Shown: positions 1 through 6,029 of the stretch, in pieces
Layout of the letters: each line of letters opens with the position of its first letter
Position numbering within the stretch: the first letter of the stretch is position 1
Assembly: GCA_036570465.1 (NCBI GenBank)
Contig: DATCYD010000228.1
Coordinates: forward strand, 1 to 6,086
Source of the DNA: Anseongella sp036570465
Lineage (GTDB): Bacteria > Bacteroidota > Bacteroidia > Sphingobacteriales > Sphingobacteriaceae
DNA length: 6,086 nucleotides
Reading direction: 5' to 3'
The notes under the pieces: model-generated
The model's database searches: none
The model's input: only the letters and a program-made list of their open reading frames with translations
What the model was told of the DNA's origin: nothing
Made by a program: the position numbers and the translations under genes

Positions 1-976
1 CAGCCAACAGTCCGTTTATCTGTTCCAGTTCGCTGGCATCGAGCTTGAGTTCAGCGGCACCGGCATTTTGAGCTACCTGAACAGCATCGCGCGCACCAGC
101 CAACGCGGCTGTAATTCCAGGTTGGCTGATGGTCCACCGTAGTACCAACTGAGCCAGGGTGGCGCCCTTTGAATCGGCGATGGGTTGAATTTGATGGAGG
201 AACTTATTGACGCGGCGAATGTTCTCCGGCTTAAAAAACGGTGTGCCCGGACGGTGATCGCCTTCCTTGAATTCATGCTCCGGCTTAAATTTTCCTGTTA
301 ACAGGCCACGCTGAAGGGGACTGTAGGCCAGGATGCCGGTACCTGTTTCCAGACAGTGGGGTACTACCTCTTTTTCAATTCCGCGATTTACCATGCTGTA
401 CGGCATTTGGTTGGAGGCCAGCCGAAGGGTGGATTGCGCTTCCTTCATTTGTCCGGCGGAGTAGTTGCACACGCCCGCTTCCCGGATCTTGCCTTCCTGG
501 ACCAGGCGGGAAACTTCTTCCATGGTTTCGTCAACAGGGGTTGTTGGATCCGGCCAGTGAATCTGAAACAGATCGATATAATCAGTTTTCAGCCGTCGCA
601 GACTATTCTCACACTCTTTCCGGAGGCTCGCAGCCCCTGCATATTTGTACACATCGTATTCCCGTCCCTGATGGGGGCTGTTTTTTACATGCAATACGCC
701 GCTGGTTCCTTCCCACACCAGGCCATACTTGGTCAGCAACTGGACTTTGTCGCGCGAAAGCTGGCGTACTGCTTCTCCCACGATCTCTTCGCTGGTGCCC
801 ATTCCGTAAACAGGAGCGGTATCAATGGTTGTGATCCCCAGTTCGTAGGCTTTGTGCAGGGCCTTGACCGCTTCGCGCCGGTCGGTACCGCCCCACATCC
901 AGCCGCCGATGGCCCATGCTCCGAAGGTAATCACCGAGATATTCAAATCACTGTTTCCGAGTTGTCTGTATTCCAT
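1..976 (-). CDS. Aldo/keto reductase, AKR11/YhdN-like, 3' end outside window
   Basis: Probable NADPH-dependent cytoplasmic reductase of aldehydes or ketones. 325 codons are visible from the ATG at 976-974 and no stop is reached before the window edge; family members are about 320-335 residues, so little is missing. The AKR catalytic tetrad is present: Asp52 and Tyr57 in IDTAPVYG, Lys83 in LLTKYG and His140 in LFQIHWPDP. A C-terminal AGARDAVQVAQN segment (293-304) matches the loop that binds the 2'-phosphate of NADP. The N-terminus (LGNSDLNIS, then WAIGGWMWGGTD at 21-32) and the WPDP motif resemble Bacillus YhdN/GS69, from knowledge of that family. The start was chosen because residues 1-10 match the usual AKR beginning. 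No Shine-Dalgarno sequence precedes it; the leader is T-rich. It is divergent from the mscS-like gene. The physiological substrate cannot be told from sequence. Confidence 0.93.
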   Translation of the reverse strand, partial: MEYRQLGNSDLNISVITFGAWAIGGWMWGGTDRREAVKALHKAYELGITTIDTAPVYGMGTSEEIVGEAVRQLSRDKVQLLTKYGLVWEGTSGVLHVKNSPHQGREYDVYKYAGAASLRKECENSLRRLKTDYIDLFQIHWPDPTTPVDETMEEVSRLVQEGKIREAGVCNYSAGQMKEAQSTLRLASNQMPYSMVNRGIEKEVVPHCLETGTGILAYSPLQRGLLTGKFKPEHEFKEGDHRPGTPFFKPENIRRVNKFLHQIQPIADSKGATLAQLVLRWTISQPGITAALAGARDAVQVAQNAGAAELKLDASELEQINGLLA

Positions 977-1033
977 AGGGGGTAAAAATAAACATTGTCA
1001 TGCAGACGGCACAACTATTGTGGGTCCATTGAC
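977..1033. promoter_or_regulatory. Divergent promoter region between AKR and mscS-like genes
   Basis: These 57 bases must hold the start signals for both flanking genes unless promoters lie inside the coding regions. On the minus strand, TAGTTGTG (1010-1017) differs at one base from the Bacteroidota -7 box TAnnTTTG and lies 33 bases before the AKR start. On the plus strand, TATTGTGG (1016-1023) is a poor match with a TTG 18 bases upstream (995-997). No convincing operator palindrome is seen. The individual boxes are weak guesses; only the divergent arrangement is certain. Confidence 0.35.
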
Positions 1034-1864
1034 ATGGATAATACTAATTTTTTCACTGATTTTATTTACACAAAGGGGCCCGGTATTTTACTGGCCCTTG
1101 TCGTATTGGTAGCAGGGCTGGTCCTGATAAAATATTTTATACGACTAATGAAGAAACGCATGGAAAAGCGGGAGGTGGAGCCTTCGCTGATCGACTTTCT
1201 GTCAAGCATCACCCGTGTTATACTGACCGTCTTGTTGTTGCTTTCTGTGGCCCGGATGCTGGGAATCGCCACCACTTCATTTCTTGCATTGCTGGGCGCA
1301 GCGGGGCTTGCAATCGGGCTGGCGCTTCAGGGTAGTCTTTCGAACTTTGCCGGTGGAGTGCTCATCCTGCTTTTCAAACCATACCGGGTAGGTGAATACA
1401 TCAGCACGACTGTCGATGCTTCCGGGACTGTTAAAAAAATAGACATCCTCTACACTACCTTGACAACGCCAGGGAATGAAGAAGTATTTGCGCCCAACGG
1501 CCCTCTTGCAAATTCTGTGATCACTAACTATTCCCGGAATGGAATGCGCAGGCTCGATTTTAATATTGGGATTTCATACGGATCGGATATACAAGAGGCG
1601 CGGAGACTGATACTGGATATCTTTCATGCCGATTCACGCATCCGGGAGGAACCGGCAGCCCCTATGGTGGTATTGAACCAACTGGCGGACGGCTCAGTCA
1701 ATCTCATTGGCCGGGTATGGCTAGCCCGCGGCGATTACTGGGATGTATTCTTCGAAGGACAGGAAAAGATAAAGGAAAATCTTGAAGCCAATGGTATTTC
1801 TCTCTTCTTCCCACGGCAGGAAGTTGCCATTCGCGGTATGAATAGCAGCACGGAGAATAGCTGA
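1034..1864 (+). CDS. Small-conductance mechanosensitive channel, MscS family
   Basis: Inner-membrane channel that opens under membrane tension to release solutes on hypo-osmotic shock. The 276-residue protein has the size and three-helix layout of E. coli MscS (286 residues): TM1 about 17-36, TM2 about 57-77, and the pore helix TM3 about 81-112. TM3 carries the diagnostic Gly/Ala-rich stretch LGAAGLAIGLALQGSLSNFA (87-106), followed by FKPYRVGEYI (114-123). The cytoplasmic beta domain has APNG (153-156) and NYSRN (165-169), and the alpha/beta vestibule has RVW (227-229) and ends near FFPRQEV (258-264). I chose ATG at 1034. An in-frame TTG at 995 would add 13 Cys/Arg-rich residues that do not look like an MscS N-terminus. 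It is monocistronic, converging on the NlpC/P60 gene after 18 bases with no clear terminator between. The family assignment is firm. Confidence 0.95.
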   Translation: MDNTNFFTDFIYTKGPGILLALVVLVAGLVLIKYFIRLMKKRMEKREVEPSLIDFLSSITRVILTVLLLLSVARMLGIATTSFLALLGAAGLAIGLALQGSLSNFAGGVLILLFKPYRVGEYISTTVDASGTVKKIDILYTTLTTPGNEEVFAPNGPLANSVITNYSRNGMRRLDFNIGISYGSDIQEARRLILDIFHADSRIREEPAAPMVVLNQLADGSVNLIGRVWLARGDYWDVFFEGQEKIKENLEANGISLFFPRQEVAIRGMNSSTENS

Positions 1865-1882
1865 GGGAATCTGGCTAACGGG

Positions 1883-2449
1883 TTAGAAATATTCGTTGAT
1901 CAATCTTCCGGCTTTGTAGAAGTAGCGTTTCCAGTAGGGTTCGCTGAGATCGCTGATGGTCACTCCCTGACTGCGGGAGGCGTGCACGAATTTGTTGTCT
2001 CCGAGGTAAATGCCAATGTGTGAGATATATCTTCTCCGGATCTTGAAAAAGACAAAATCACCCTCCTTTAGCTGTTCAGTGGAGATGATCTCAGTCAGTT
2101 CCTTATAAATGTCGCGGGATGTTTTTCCACCCAGGAATGAATTGTAAACGAACTCATAAGCGCGGTTCACAAATCGTGAGCAGTCGATGCCCCCCTTGCT
2201 GTTTCCGCCAAAGCGGTAAGGAGTACCCATCCATTCCTGGATGAAGTCGTACAACTTGAGATTGGCATTATAATTGACCGGTACACCGAAGAGATGGGTG
2301 AAATATTGCCTCGAAAGGGAATCCTGTTCTGCCATTTGCAGGACCTTTTCTATATCCTGTTGATCAACAGGGGAAAAGGGAGCCTTCTCCTGTGCCCACC
2401 CAACAAGGCTGACCAATAATAATGCTGTAAAGAAGGTCGTCTTTAGCAT
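1883..2449 (-). CDS. Secreted NlpC/P60 cysteine peptidase (peptidoglycan hydrolase)
   Basis: Likely cell-wall endopeptidase acting on stem peptides in the periplasm, by analogy with E. coli NlpC and MepS (Spr). The 188-residue precursor has a signal peptide (MLKT, then hydrophobic residues 5-18) with probable cleavage after Ala19 in GWA-QE. There is no lipobox cysteine, so it is predicted soluble rather than a lipoprotein. The NlpC/P60 domain covers about 65-185: the nucleophile is Cys90 in GGIDCSRFV, the catalytic His is His144 in SHIGIYLG, and the third polar residue is His156 in KFVHASRS. The segment GTPYRFGGNSKGG (75-87) is the usual entry to the fold. Residues 25-64 form a short linker of no recognised domain. 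It is divergent from pdhA and has its own -7 box at 2469-2476. The exact bond cut cannot be read from sequence. Confidence 0.94.
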   Translation of the reverse strand: MLKTTFFTALLLVSLVGWAQEKAPFSPVDQQDIEKVLQMAEQDSLSRQYFTHLFGVPVNYNANLKLYDFIQEWMGTPYRFGGNSKGGIDCSRFVNRAYEFVYNSFLGGKTSRDIYKELTEIISTEQLKEGDFVFFKIRRRYISHIGIYLGDNKFVHASRSQGVTISDLSEPYWKRYFYKAGRLINEYF

Positions 2450-2468
2450 GCGATTCTTTGCTGGATTG

Positions 2469-2476
2469 CAAAAATA
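2469..2476 (-). promoter_or_regulatory. Candidate Bacteroidota -7 promoter box for the NlpC/P60 gene
   Basis: On the minus strand this reads TATTTTTG, an exact match to TAnnTTTG. It ends 19 bases before the start codon at 2449, implying a leader of roughly a dozen bases. No clear TTG -33 element is seen at the expected distance, and the region is T-rich, so a chance match is possible. Confidence is raised by the same geometry at two other genes here. Confidence 0.5.
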
Positions 2477-2540
2477 ATAATGTTCCCCTAAAAAACGGTC
2501 TTATAGTTAAATTTAGTATGGCAGCCTCAAAATTATTTGA

Positions 2541-2548
2541 TACATTTG
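2541..2548 (+). promoter_or_regulatory. Candidate Bacteroidota -7 promoter box for pdhA-pdhC
   Basis: TACATTTG matches TAnnTTTG exactly and ends 22 bases before the pdhA ATG at 2571, so the leader would be about 16 bases. A clear -33 TTG is lacking; the A/T-rich stretch 2501-2516 lies in that area. It lies in the 121-base gap shared with the divergent NlpC/P60 promoter. No operator-like inverted repeat was found. The leader contains no good Shine-Dalgarno sequence, only TTTTCGGGAT directly before ATG. Confidence 0.55.
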
Positions 2549-2570
2549 CCCTTCTTATGTTTTTCGGGAT

Positions 2571-3596
2571 ATGAGTTCAACAACTGAAGCTAAAAAAGAA
2601 ACTGGTACGGTGCCTGTGACCAAAGAAACGTATTTGCAATGGTATGAATCCATGCTGTTAATGAGGCGTTTTGAAGAAAAATCCGGGCAACTTTACGGAC
2701 AACAGAAAATCAGGGGCTTTTGCCACCTGTATATTGGGCAGGAAGCCGTCATTGCAGGGACTGTTTCGGCCATCCGGAAGGAAGATCCGATCATTACCGC
2801 CTACAGGGATCACGCCCATGCGCTGGGGAAGGGAGTACCACCCCGCGAGATCATGGCTGAGCTTTTTGCCAAGGCTACCGGATGTTCCAAAGGGAAGGGG
2901 GGCTCCATGCACCTGTTTTCCAAAGAACATTATTTTTTTGGGGGGCATGGCATTGTAGGTGGTCAGATCCCCCTGGGCGCAGGAATCGCGTTTGCCGAAC
3001 AGTATAAAGGAACAGATAATGTTTGTGTTTGCTACCTGGGAGATGGCGCGGTACGCCAGGGAGCGCTGAACGAGACATTTAATATGGCCATGCTCTGGAA
3101 GCTTCCGGTCATATTTGTCTGCGAAAACAACGGATACGCCATGGGTACTTCTGTGCAGCGGACTACTAACGTGACGGATATTTACAAGATCGGACTGGCT
3201 TACGACATGCCTTCTGAACCGGTGGATGGAATGAGTTGCGAATCTGTGCATGAAGCCGTGGATCGTGCGGTTCAACGGGCACGTCAGGGTGAAGGCCCCA
3301 CCTTCCTCGAAATGCGTACCTACCGGTACAAGGGCCATTCAATGTCTGATCCGGCAAAGTACCGGACCAAGGAAGAAGTGGAAGAATACAAGGCTAAAGA
3401 TCCTATCGAGATTGTGAAGGGAATCCTTCTTGATAAAAAGTATGCCGACGAGGCATGGCTTGAAGAGATCATGGAAAAGGTGAAGGAACAGGTGGCTGAC
3501 GCGGTAACCTTTGCTGAAGAATCACCGTTCCCCGAACCGAAAGAACTTTACAGAGACGTTTACGTACAGAAAGACTATCCGTTTATAATGGATTAA
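2571..3596 (+). CDS. pdhA: Pyruvate dehydrogenase E1 component, alpha subunit
   Basis: Thiamine-diphosphate-dependent subunit of the pyruvate dehydrogenase complex; with E1-beta it decarboxylates pyruvate and transfers the acetyl group to lipoyl-E2. The 341 residues are the normal alpha-subunit length. The ThDP motif begins GDGAVRQGALNETF (157-170) and closes with ENN (185-187), giving the usual 31-residue spacing from GDG to NN. Other family marks are AYRDHAHALGKG (77-88), the GGSMH segment (110-114), and the C-terminal loop YRYKGHSMSDPAKYR (251-265), equivalent to the region phosphorylated in mitochondrial E1-alpha. Residues 1-17 are a polar, poorly conserved extension. The next gene, 15 bases downstream, encodes E2, which argues for pyruvate rather than a branched-chain 2-oxoacid as substrate, as does the close similarity to bacterial PdhA. 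E1-beta is not in this window, so it must be encoded elsewhere. Confidence 0.95.
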   Translation: MSSTTEAKKETGTVPVTKETYLQWYESMLLMRRFEEKSGQLYGQQKIRGFCHLYIGQEAVIAGTVSAIRKEDPIITAYRDHAHALGKGVPPREIMAELFAKATGCSKGKGGSMHLFSKEHYFFGGHGIVGGQIPLGAGIAFAEQYKGTDNVCVCYLGDGAVRQGALNETFNMAMLWKLPVIFVCENNGYAMGTSVQRTTNVTDIYKIGLAYDMPSEPVDGMSCESVHEAVDRAVQRARQGEGPTFLEMRTYRYKGHSMSDPAKYRTKEEVEEYKAKDPIEIVKGILLDKKYADEAWLEEIMEKVKEQVADAVTFAEESPFPEPKELYRDVYVQKDYPFIMD

Positions 3597-3611
3597 TAAA
3601 AATAGCGAAGC

Positions 3612-4937
3612 ATGGCCGAAGTAATCAGAATGCCGAAGATGAGCGACACCATGACCGAGGGTGTGCTGGCCAAATGGCATAAGAAAGTAGGAGATAAAGT
3701 GGATTCGGGTGACCTTGTAGCGGAGATTGAAACCGACAAGGCCACCATGGATTTTGAGTCTTTTCAGGAAGGGACCTTATTATATATAGGTCCCGGAGAA
3801 GGAGACGCTGTTCCGGTAAATGATGTGATTGCGGTACTGGGGGAAGAAGGCGAAGATTATAAGGCGCTTCTGGAAGCAGAACAGAATAAGGCAGGAGACG
3901 GGGATTCGGGTGAGGCGGAAGAGAAAGCTGCCAAAGAGGAAGAAAAGCCGGCGAAAGAAGAAAAACCAGCGAAGGAAGAGGAAAAGCCAGCGAAGGAAGC
4001 AGTCGCTGAAGATGAAGAAGAAGAGGACGAAGCAGCCGCTTCTACTCCGGAAGGCAAACGGGTGAAAGCTTCTCCGTTGGCCCGGAAGATCGCCAAGGAA
4101 AAGGGCATCGACATCTCGAAGGTGGCCGGAAGCGCTCCTGGCGGACGCATTGTCAAGAAAGACGTAGAAGCCTACGAGCCGGAAAAAGCAGCTCCTGCGG
4201 CGGAAGCCGGAGCATCGGCTAAACCTGCCGCTGCCAGCGTGGTTGCCGGGCAGGAAAGCTTTGAAGAGGTGAAAGTATCGCAGATGCGGAAGACCATCGC
4301 CCGACGGCTTTCCGAAAGCAAATTCGGTGCGCCTCATTTTTATCTCACTATTACGGTTAACATGGACAAGGCCATCGAGGCCCGCGGCCGGATGAATGAA
4401 ATGTCTCCGGTGAAGATATCCTTCAACGACCTTGTTCTGAAGGCTACTGCGTCGGCGCTGCGCCAGCATCCGAATGTGAACAGTTCATGGCTGGGCGATA
4501 AGATCCGGTACAATCATCATATTAATGTAGGTGTGGCGGTTGCCGTCGATGAGGGCTTGTTGGTTCCTGTGGTCCGGTTTGCCGATGCGAAGTCCCTTTC
4601 TCAGATTGCTGCGGAAGTAAAGGATTTTGCTCAGAAGGCCAAGGACAAGAAATTGCAGCCTTCTGATTGGGAAGGCAGTACCTTTACCATTTCCAATCTT
4701 GGAATGTTCGGGATCGAAGAATTTACGGCCATTATTAATCCACCCGATTCCTGCATTCTGGCCATCGGGGGGATCCGGAAGGTGCCGGTGGTAGGTGCGG
4801 ATGGCACGATTGTACCCGGAAACGAAATGAAAATGACGCTGTCCTGCGACCATCGGGTTGTTGACGGAGCCACGGGAGCAGCGTTCCTTCAAACGCTTAA
4901 GGCGATGCTGGAAGACCCATTGCGGATCCTGGTATAA
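3612..4937 (+). CDS. pdhC: Dihydrolipoamide acetyltransferase (E2) of pyruvate dehydrogenase
   Basis: Core of the pyruvate dehydrogenase complex; carries the acetyl group on a lipoyl arm and passes it to CoA. Domains in order: one lipoyl domain (about 1-77) with lipoylated Lys43 in ETDKATM; a flexible linker (78-150); a peripheral-subunit-binding domain (about 152-188, ASPLARKIAKEKGIDISKVA) that holds E1 or E3; a second Ala/Pro-rich linker (190-213); and the catalytic domain (about 218-441) with active-site His414 and Asp418 in DHRVVDG. The first linker is unusual in being very rich in Lys and Glu, with repeats of the type EEEKPAK at about 107-129 and an acidic run at 134-140. The ATG at 3612 is preceded by GCGAAGC, not a good Shine-Dalgarno sequence, but MAEVIRMPKMSDTM is a standard lipoyl-domain start. 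It is in an operon with pdhA; a hairpin follows at 4968-5010. Confidence 0.95.
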   Translation: MAEVIRMPKMSDTMTEGVLAKWHKKVGDKVDSGDLVAEIETDKATMDFESFQEGTLLYIGPGEGDAVPVNDVIAVLGEEGEDYKALLEAEQNKAGDGDSGEAEEKAAKEEEKPAKEEKPAKEEEKPAKEAVAEDEEEEDEAAASTPEGKRVKASPLARKIAKEKGIDISKVAGSAPGGRIVKKDVEAYEPEKAAPAAEAGASAKPAAASVVAGQESFEEVKVSQMRKTIARRLSESKFGAPHFYLTITVNMDKAIEARGRMNEMSPVKISFNDLVLKATASALRQHPNVNSSWLGDKIRYNHHINVGVAVAVDEGLLVPVVRFADAKSLSQIAAEVKDFAQKAKDKKLQPSDWEGSTFTISNLGMFGIEEFTAIINPPDSCILAIGGIRKVPVVGADGTIVPGNEMKMTLSCDHRVVDGATGAAFLQTLKAMLEDPLRILV

Positions 4938-4967
4938 CGCCTTAGGAATAAAAAATCAAGCATATAA

Positions 4968-5010
4968 AAAGGCTTGTGTATCTTTATTTTCCAAAGATAC
5001 GCAAGCCTTT
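4968..5010. terminator. Strong hairpin between convergent genes, probable bidirectional terminator
   Basis: Arms 4968-4985 and 4993-5010 are complementary over 18 bp with a single G-T wobble, around the 7-base loop ATTTTCC. On the plus strand the stem ends 30 bases after the pdhC stop and is followed, after 7 bases, by six Ts (5018-5023). On the minus strand the stem runs straight into TTTTTATATG, a better intrinsic-terminator tail, serving the small lipoprotein gene. That gene's last codons and stop lie inside the hairpin. The inverted repeat is certain; its role as terminator is inferred from position and T-tracts. Confidence 0.85.
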
Positions 5011-5133
5011 GTCGGTATTTTTTATTTCATCGCCCGGATTGGGAGGGCTTGGGGGGTTGCAGCTGGCAAGAAACTGGCTTCCCAACATGGCCATGGCGAG
5101 GACGATCAGGAGTTTTTTTCTCTTTTTCATCAT
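4984..5133 (-). CDS. Small lipoprotein, 49 residues, unknown function
   Basis: A short reading frame with all the marks of a lipoprotein. The N-terminus is MMKKRKK, the hydrophobic core is LLIVLAMAMLG (8-18), and the lipobox is FLASC with Cys25 as the lipidated residue. The mature part is only about 25 residues, beginning CNPPSPPNPGDE and ending in a basic, moderately hydrophobic tail (GLRIFGK). It has no Bacteroidota surface-export signal (acidic residues directly after Cys), so it would be expected to stay on a periplasm-facing membrane leaflet. ATG at 5133 or at 5130 could start it; both follow an A-rich leader (AAAATCAAAA) common for this phylum. It converges on pdhC and ends in the terminator hairpin. 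It resembles no family I can name; colicin-lysis and entericidin-type lipoproteins are of similar size, but that is size only. It could also be the remnant of a longer gene. Confidence 0.65.
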   Translation of the reverse strand: MMKKRKKLLIVLAMAMLGSQFLASCNPPSPPNPGDEIKNTDKGLRIFGK

Positions 5134-5172
5134 TTTTGATTTTACTGAGTGAATTTAGCTATTTCCTCTTGA
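5134..5172. promoter_or_regulatory. Short divergent intergenic region, lipoprotein and CPBP genes
   Basis: Only 39 bases separate the two divergent start codons, so each promoter probably reaches into the other gene. On the minus strand TTG at 5180-5178 and TAAATTCA at 5157-5150 are 20 bases apart, a weak match to the -33 and -7 elements. No exact TAnnTTTG occurs for the plus-strand gene. The assignment rests on the gene arrangement rather than on clear motifs. Confidence 0.3.
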
Positions 5173-6000
5173 ATGTCCAAATCTCCCGGCCCTATACGGC
5201 GTTTGCTTGCACTGAGCATTTCGGTGGTTTCAACGGGCATGCTCCTGTTACCCCTGGCAGGAGCCGGAACTGAATGGTTCATTATCCCCGGGATCGCACT
5301 GGGAATTATGATACTGGGAGCAACGATTTATTTCAAAGAGTACCTGCTCATTCATCTTTCTCTATTCTTCGTATTGCTATTTGGCTGGAAGCATTCCCCA
5401 TGGTGGCCGGATGAATTGCCTACCGGGTTGCTGATTCCTTTCTTTTCTTACCTGTTACTAGCGTTTTCAATCCCGTCTTTGCGAAAGAGTATCCCCTGGC
5501 TTCACCGGGGCCTGGTTGGAGGGAGGCCGTTGTATGCCGGGTTGCTGATCATACTCGTTAGTTTGCCTGCTTTGTGGGCCTGGACGGTTTATTCCGAAAA
5601 TGTAATCGAGTATTATGTTTACCTCTTCCATCCCCGGATTCTTTACATTGAGCTGGTCATTTTTGCCCTGCTTTTTGCCGCTATCAATTCAGTTACCCAG
5701 GAGGTGATCTTCCGCGGCGTCTATCAGAATGCGCTGGACGAGGCCCTGAGTAACGAGCGGTACGCCATTGTTGTTCAGGCGATCATTTTTGGCCTGATCC
5801 ACAATGTAGGAGTTCCCAGCGGACCTGCCGGTATCGGCATGGCGTTTATTTACGGATGCATGCTGGGCATACTTAAAAGCATGTCCTGTGGTTTGTTGTT
5901 ACCTGTGGCCGTGCATTTTGTCACCGATCTTTTTATTTTCTTTCTGGCTTTCTATAAAGCCTGGTTACTGGGACTGCTGGATCGCTTCCCCTTGTTATGA
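5173..6000 (+). CDS. CPBP (Abi/Rce1-like) intramembrane protease homologue, Gln in motif 1
   Basis: Polytopic inner-membrane protein of 275 residues with about eight hydrophobic segments, roughly 9-30, 34-54, 57-71, 84-100, 118-140, 157-174, 197-213 and 240-262. The C-terminal CPBP domain spans about 157-256 and has the three family motifs. Motif 1 is TQEVIFRG (Gln176, Glu177, Arg181), motif 2 is FGLIH (Phe206, His210), and motif 3 is HFVTD (His248, Asp252). Family members are glutamate-dependent intramembrane endopeptidases, such as CAAX prenyl protease Rce1, or proteins linked to bacteriocin immunity. The usual motif 1 is EExxxR; here its first Glu, catalytic in Rce1, is Gln (codon CAG at 5698-5700), so activity is uncertain. 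A TGA directly before the ATG, in frame, makes this the most upstream start possible. No Shine-Dalgarno sequence is visible. Substrate and role are unknown. Confidence 0.88.
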   Translation: MSKSPGPIRRLLALSISVVSTGMLLLPLAGAGTEWFIIPGIALGIMILGATIYFKEYLLIHLSLFFVLLFGWKHSPWWPDELPTGLLIPFFSYLLLAFSIPSLRKSIPWLHRGLVGGRPLYAGLLIILVSLPALWAWTVYSENVIEYYVYLFHPRILYIELVIFALLFAAINSVTQEVIFRGVYQNALDEALSNERYAIVVQAIIFGLIHNVGVPSGPAGIGMAFIYGCMLGILKSMSCGLLLPVAVHFVTDLFIFFLAFYKAWLLGLLDRFPLL

Positions 6001-6008
6001 TATTTTTG
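6001..6008 (+). promoter_or_regulatory. Candidate Bacteroidota -7 promoter box for the gene at 6030
   Basis: TATTTTTG is an exact TAnnTTTG match beginning immediately after the CPBP stop codon and ending 21 bases before the next ATG. It suggests that the following gene has its own promoter rather than only readthrough from the CPBP gene. No TTG is found at the expected -33 distance. Confidence 0.45.
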
Positions 6009-6029
6009 TATCTTCATAACCGGAGAGCT

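Noticed and set aside
356..985. Long plus-strand open frame opposite the aldo/keto reductase
   Set aside because: The minus strand carries the complete AKR motif set in frame, and this frame has no recognisable domain, so it is antisense shadow.
995..1033. Upstream TTG start for the MscS-family gene
   Set aside because: It would add 13 residues rich in Cys, Arg and His that do not fit the family, while the ATG at 1034 gives the normal MscS length and topology.
1875..1886. CTAAC-GG-GTTAG palindrome between the convergent mscS-like and NlpC/P60 genes
   Set aside because: A 5-bp stem with a 2-base loop and no T-tract is too weak to call a terminator.
2658..3338. Minus-strand frame of 226 codons opposite pdhA
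   Set aside because: It lies wholly within the strongly conserved E1-alpha coding sequence and shows no domain, signal peptide or promoter.
3930..3998. Possible tandem-repeat array or CRISPR-like repeats
   Set aside because: The units are in frame, directly adjacent without spacers and encode the E2 linker.
3780..4469. Long minus-strand frame with Phe/Leu/Arg-rich repeats opposite pdhC
   Set aside because: It arises from the Lys/Glu repeat linker of E2 read in reverse; the repeats are explained by the linker.
4858..5273. Plus-strand frames covering the gap between pdhC and the CPBP gene
   Set aside because: They overlap conserved ends of pdhC or CPBP in other frames and run through the terminator hairpin; the peptides show no domain.
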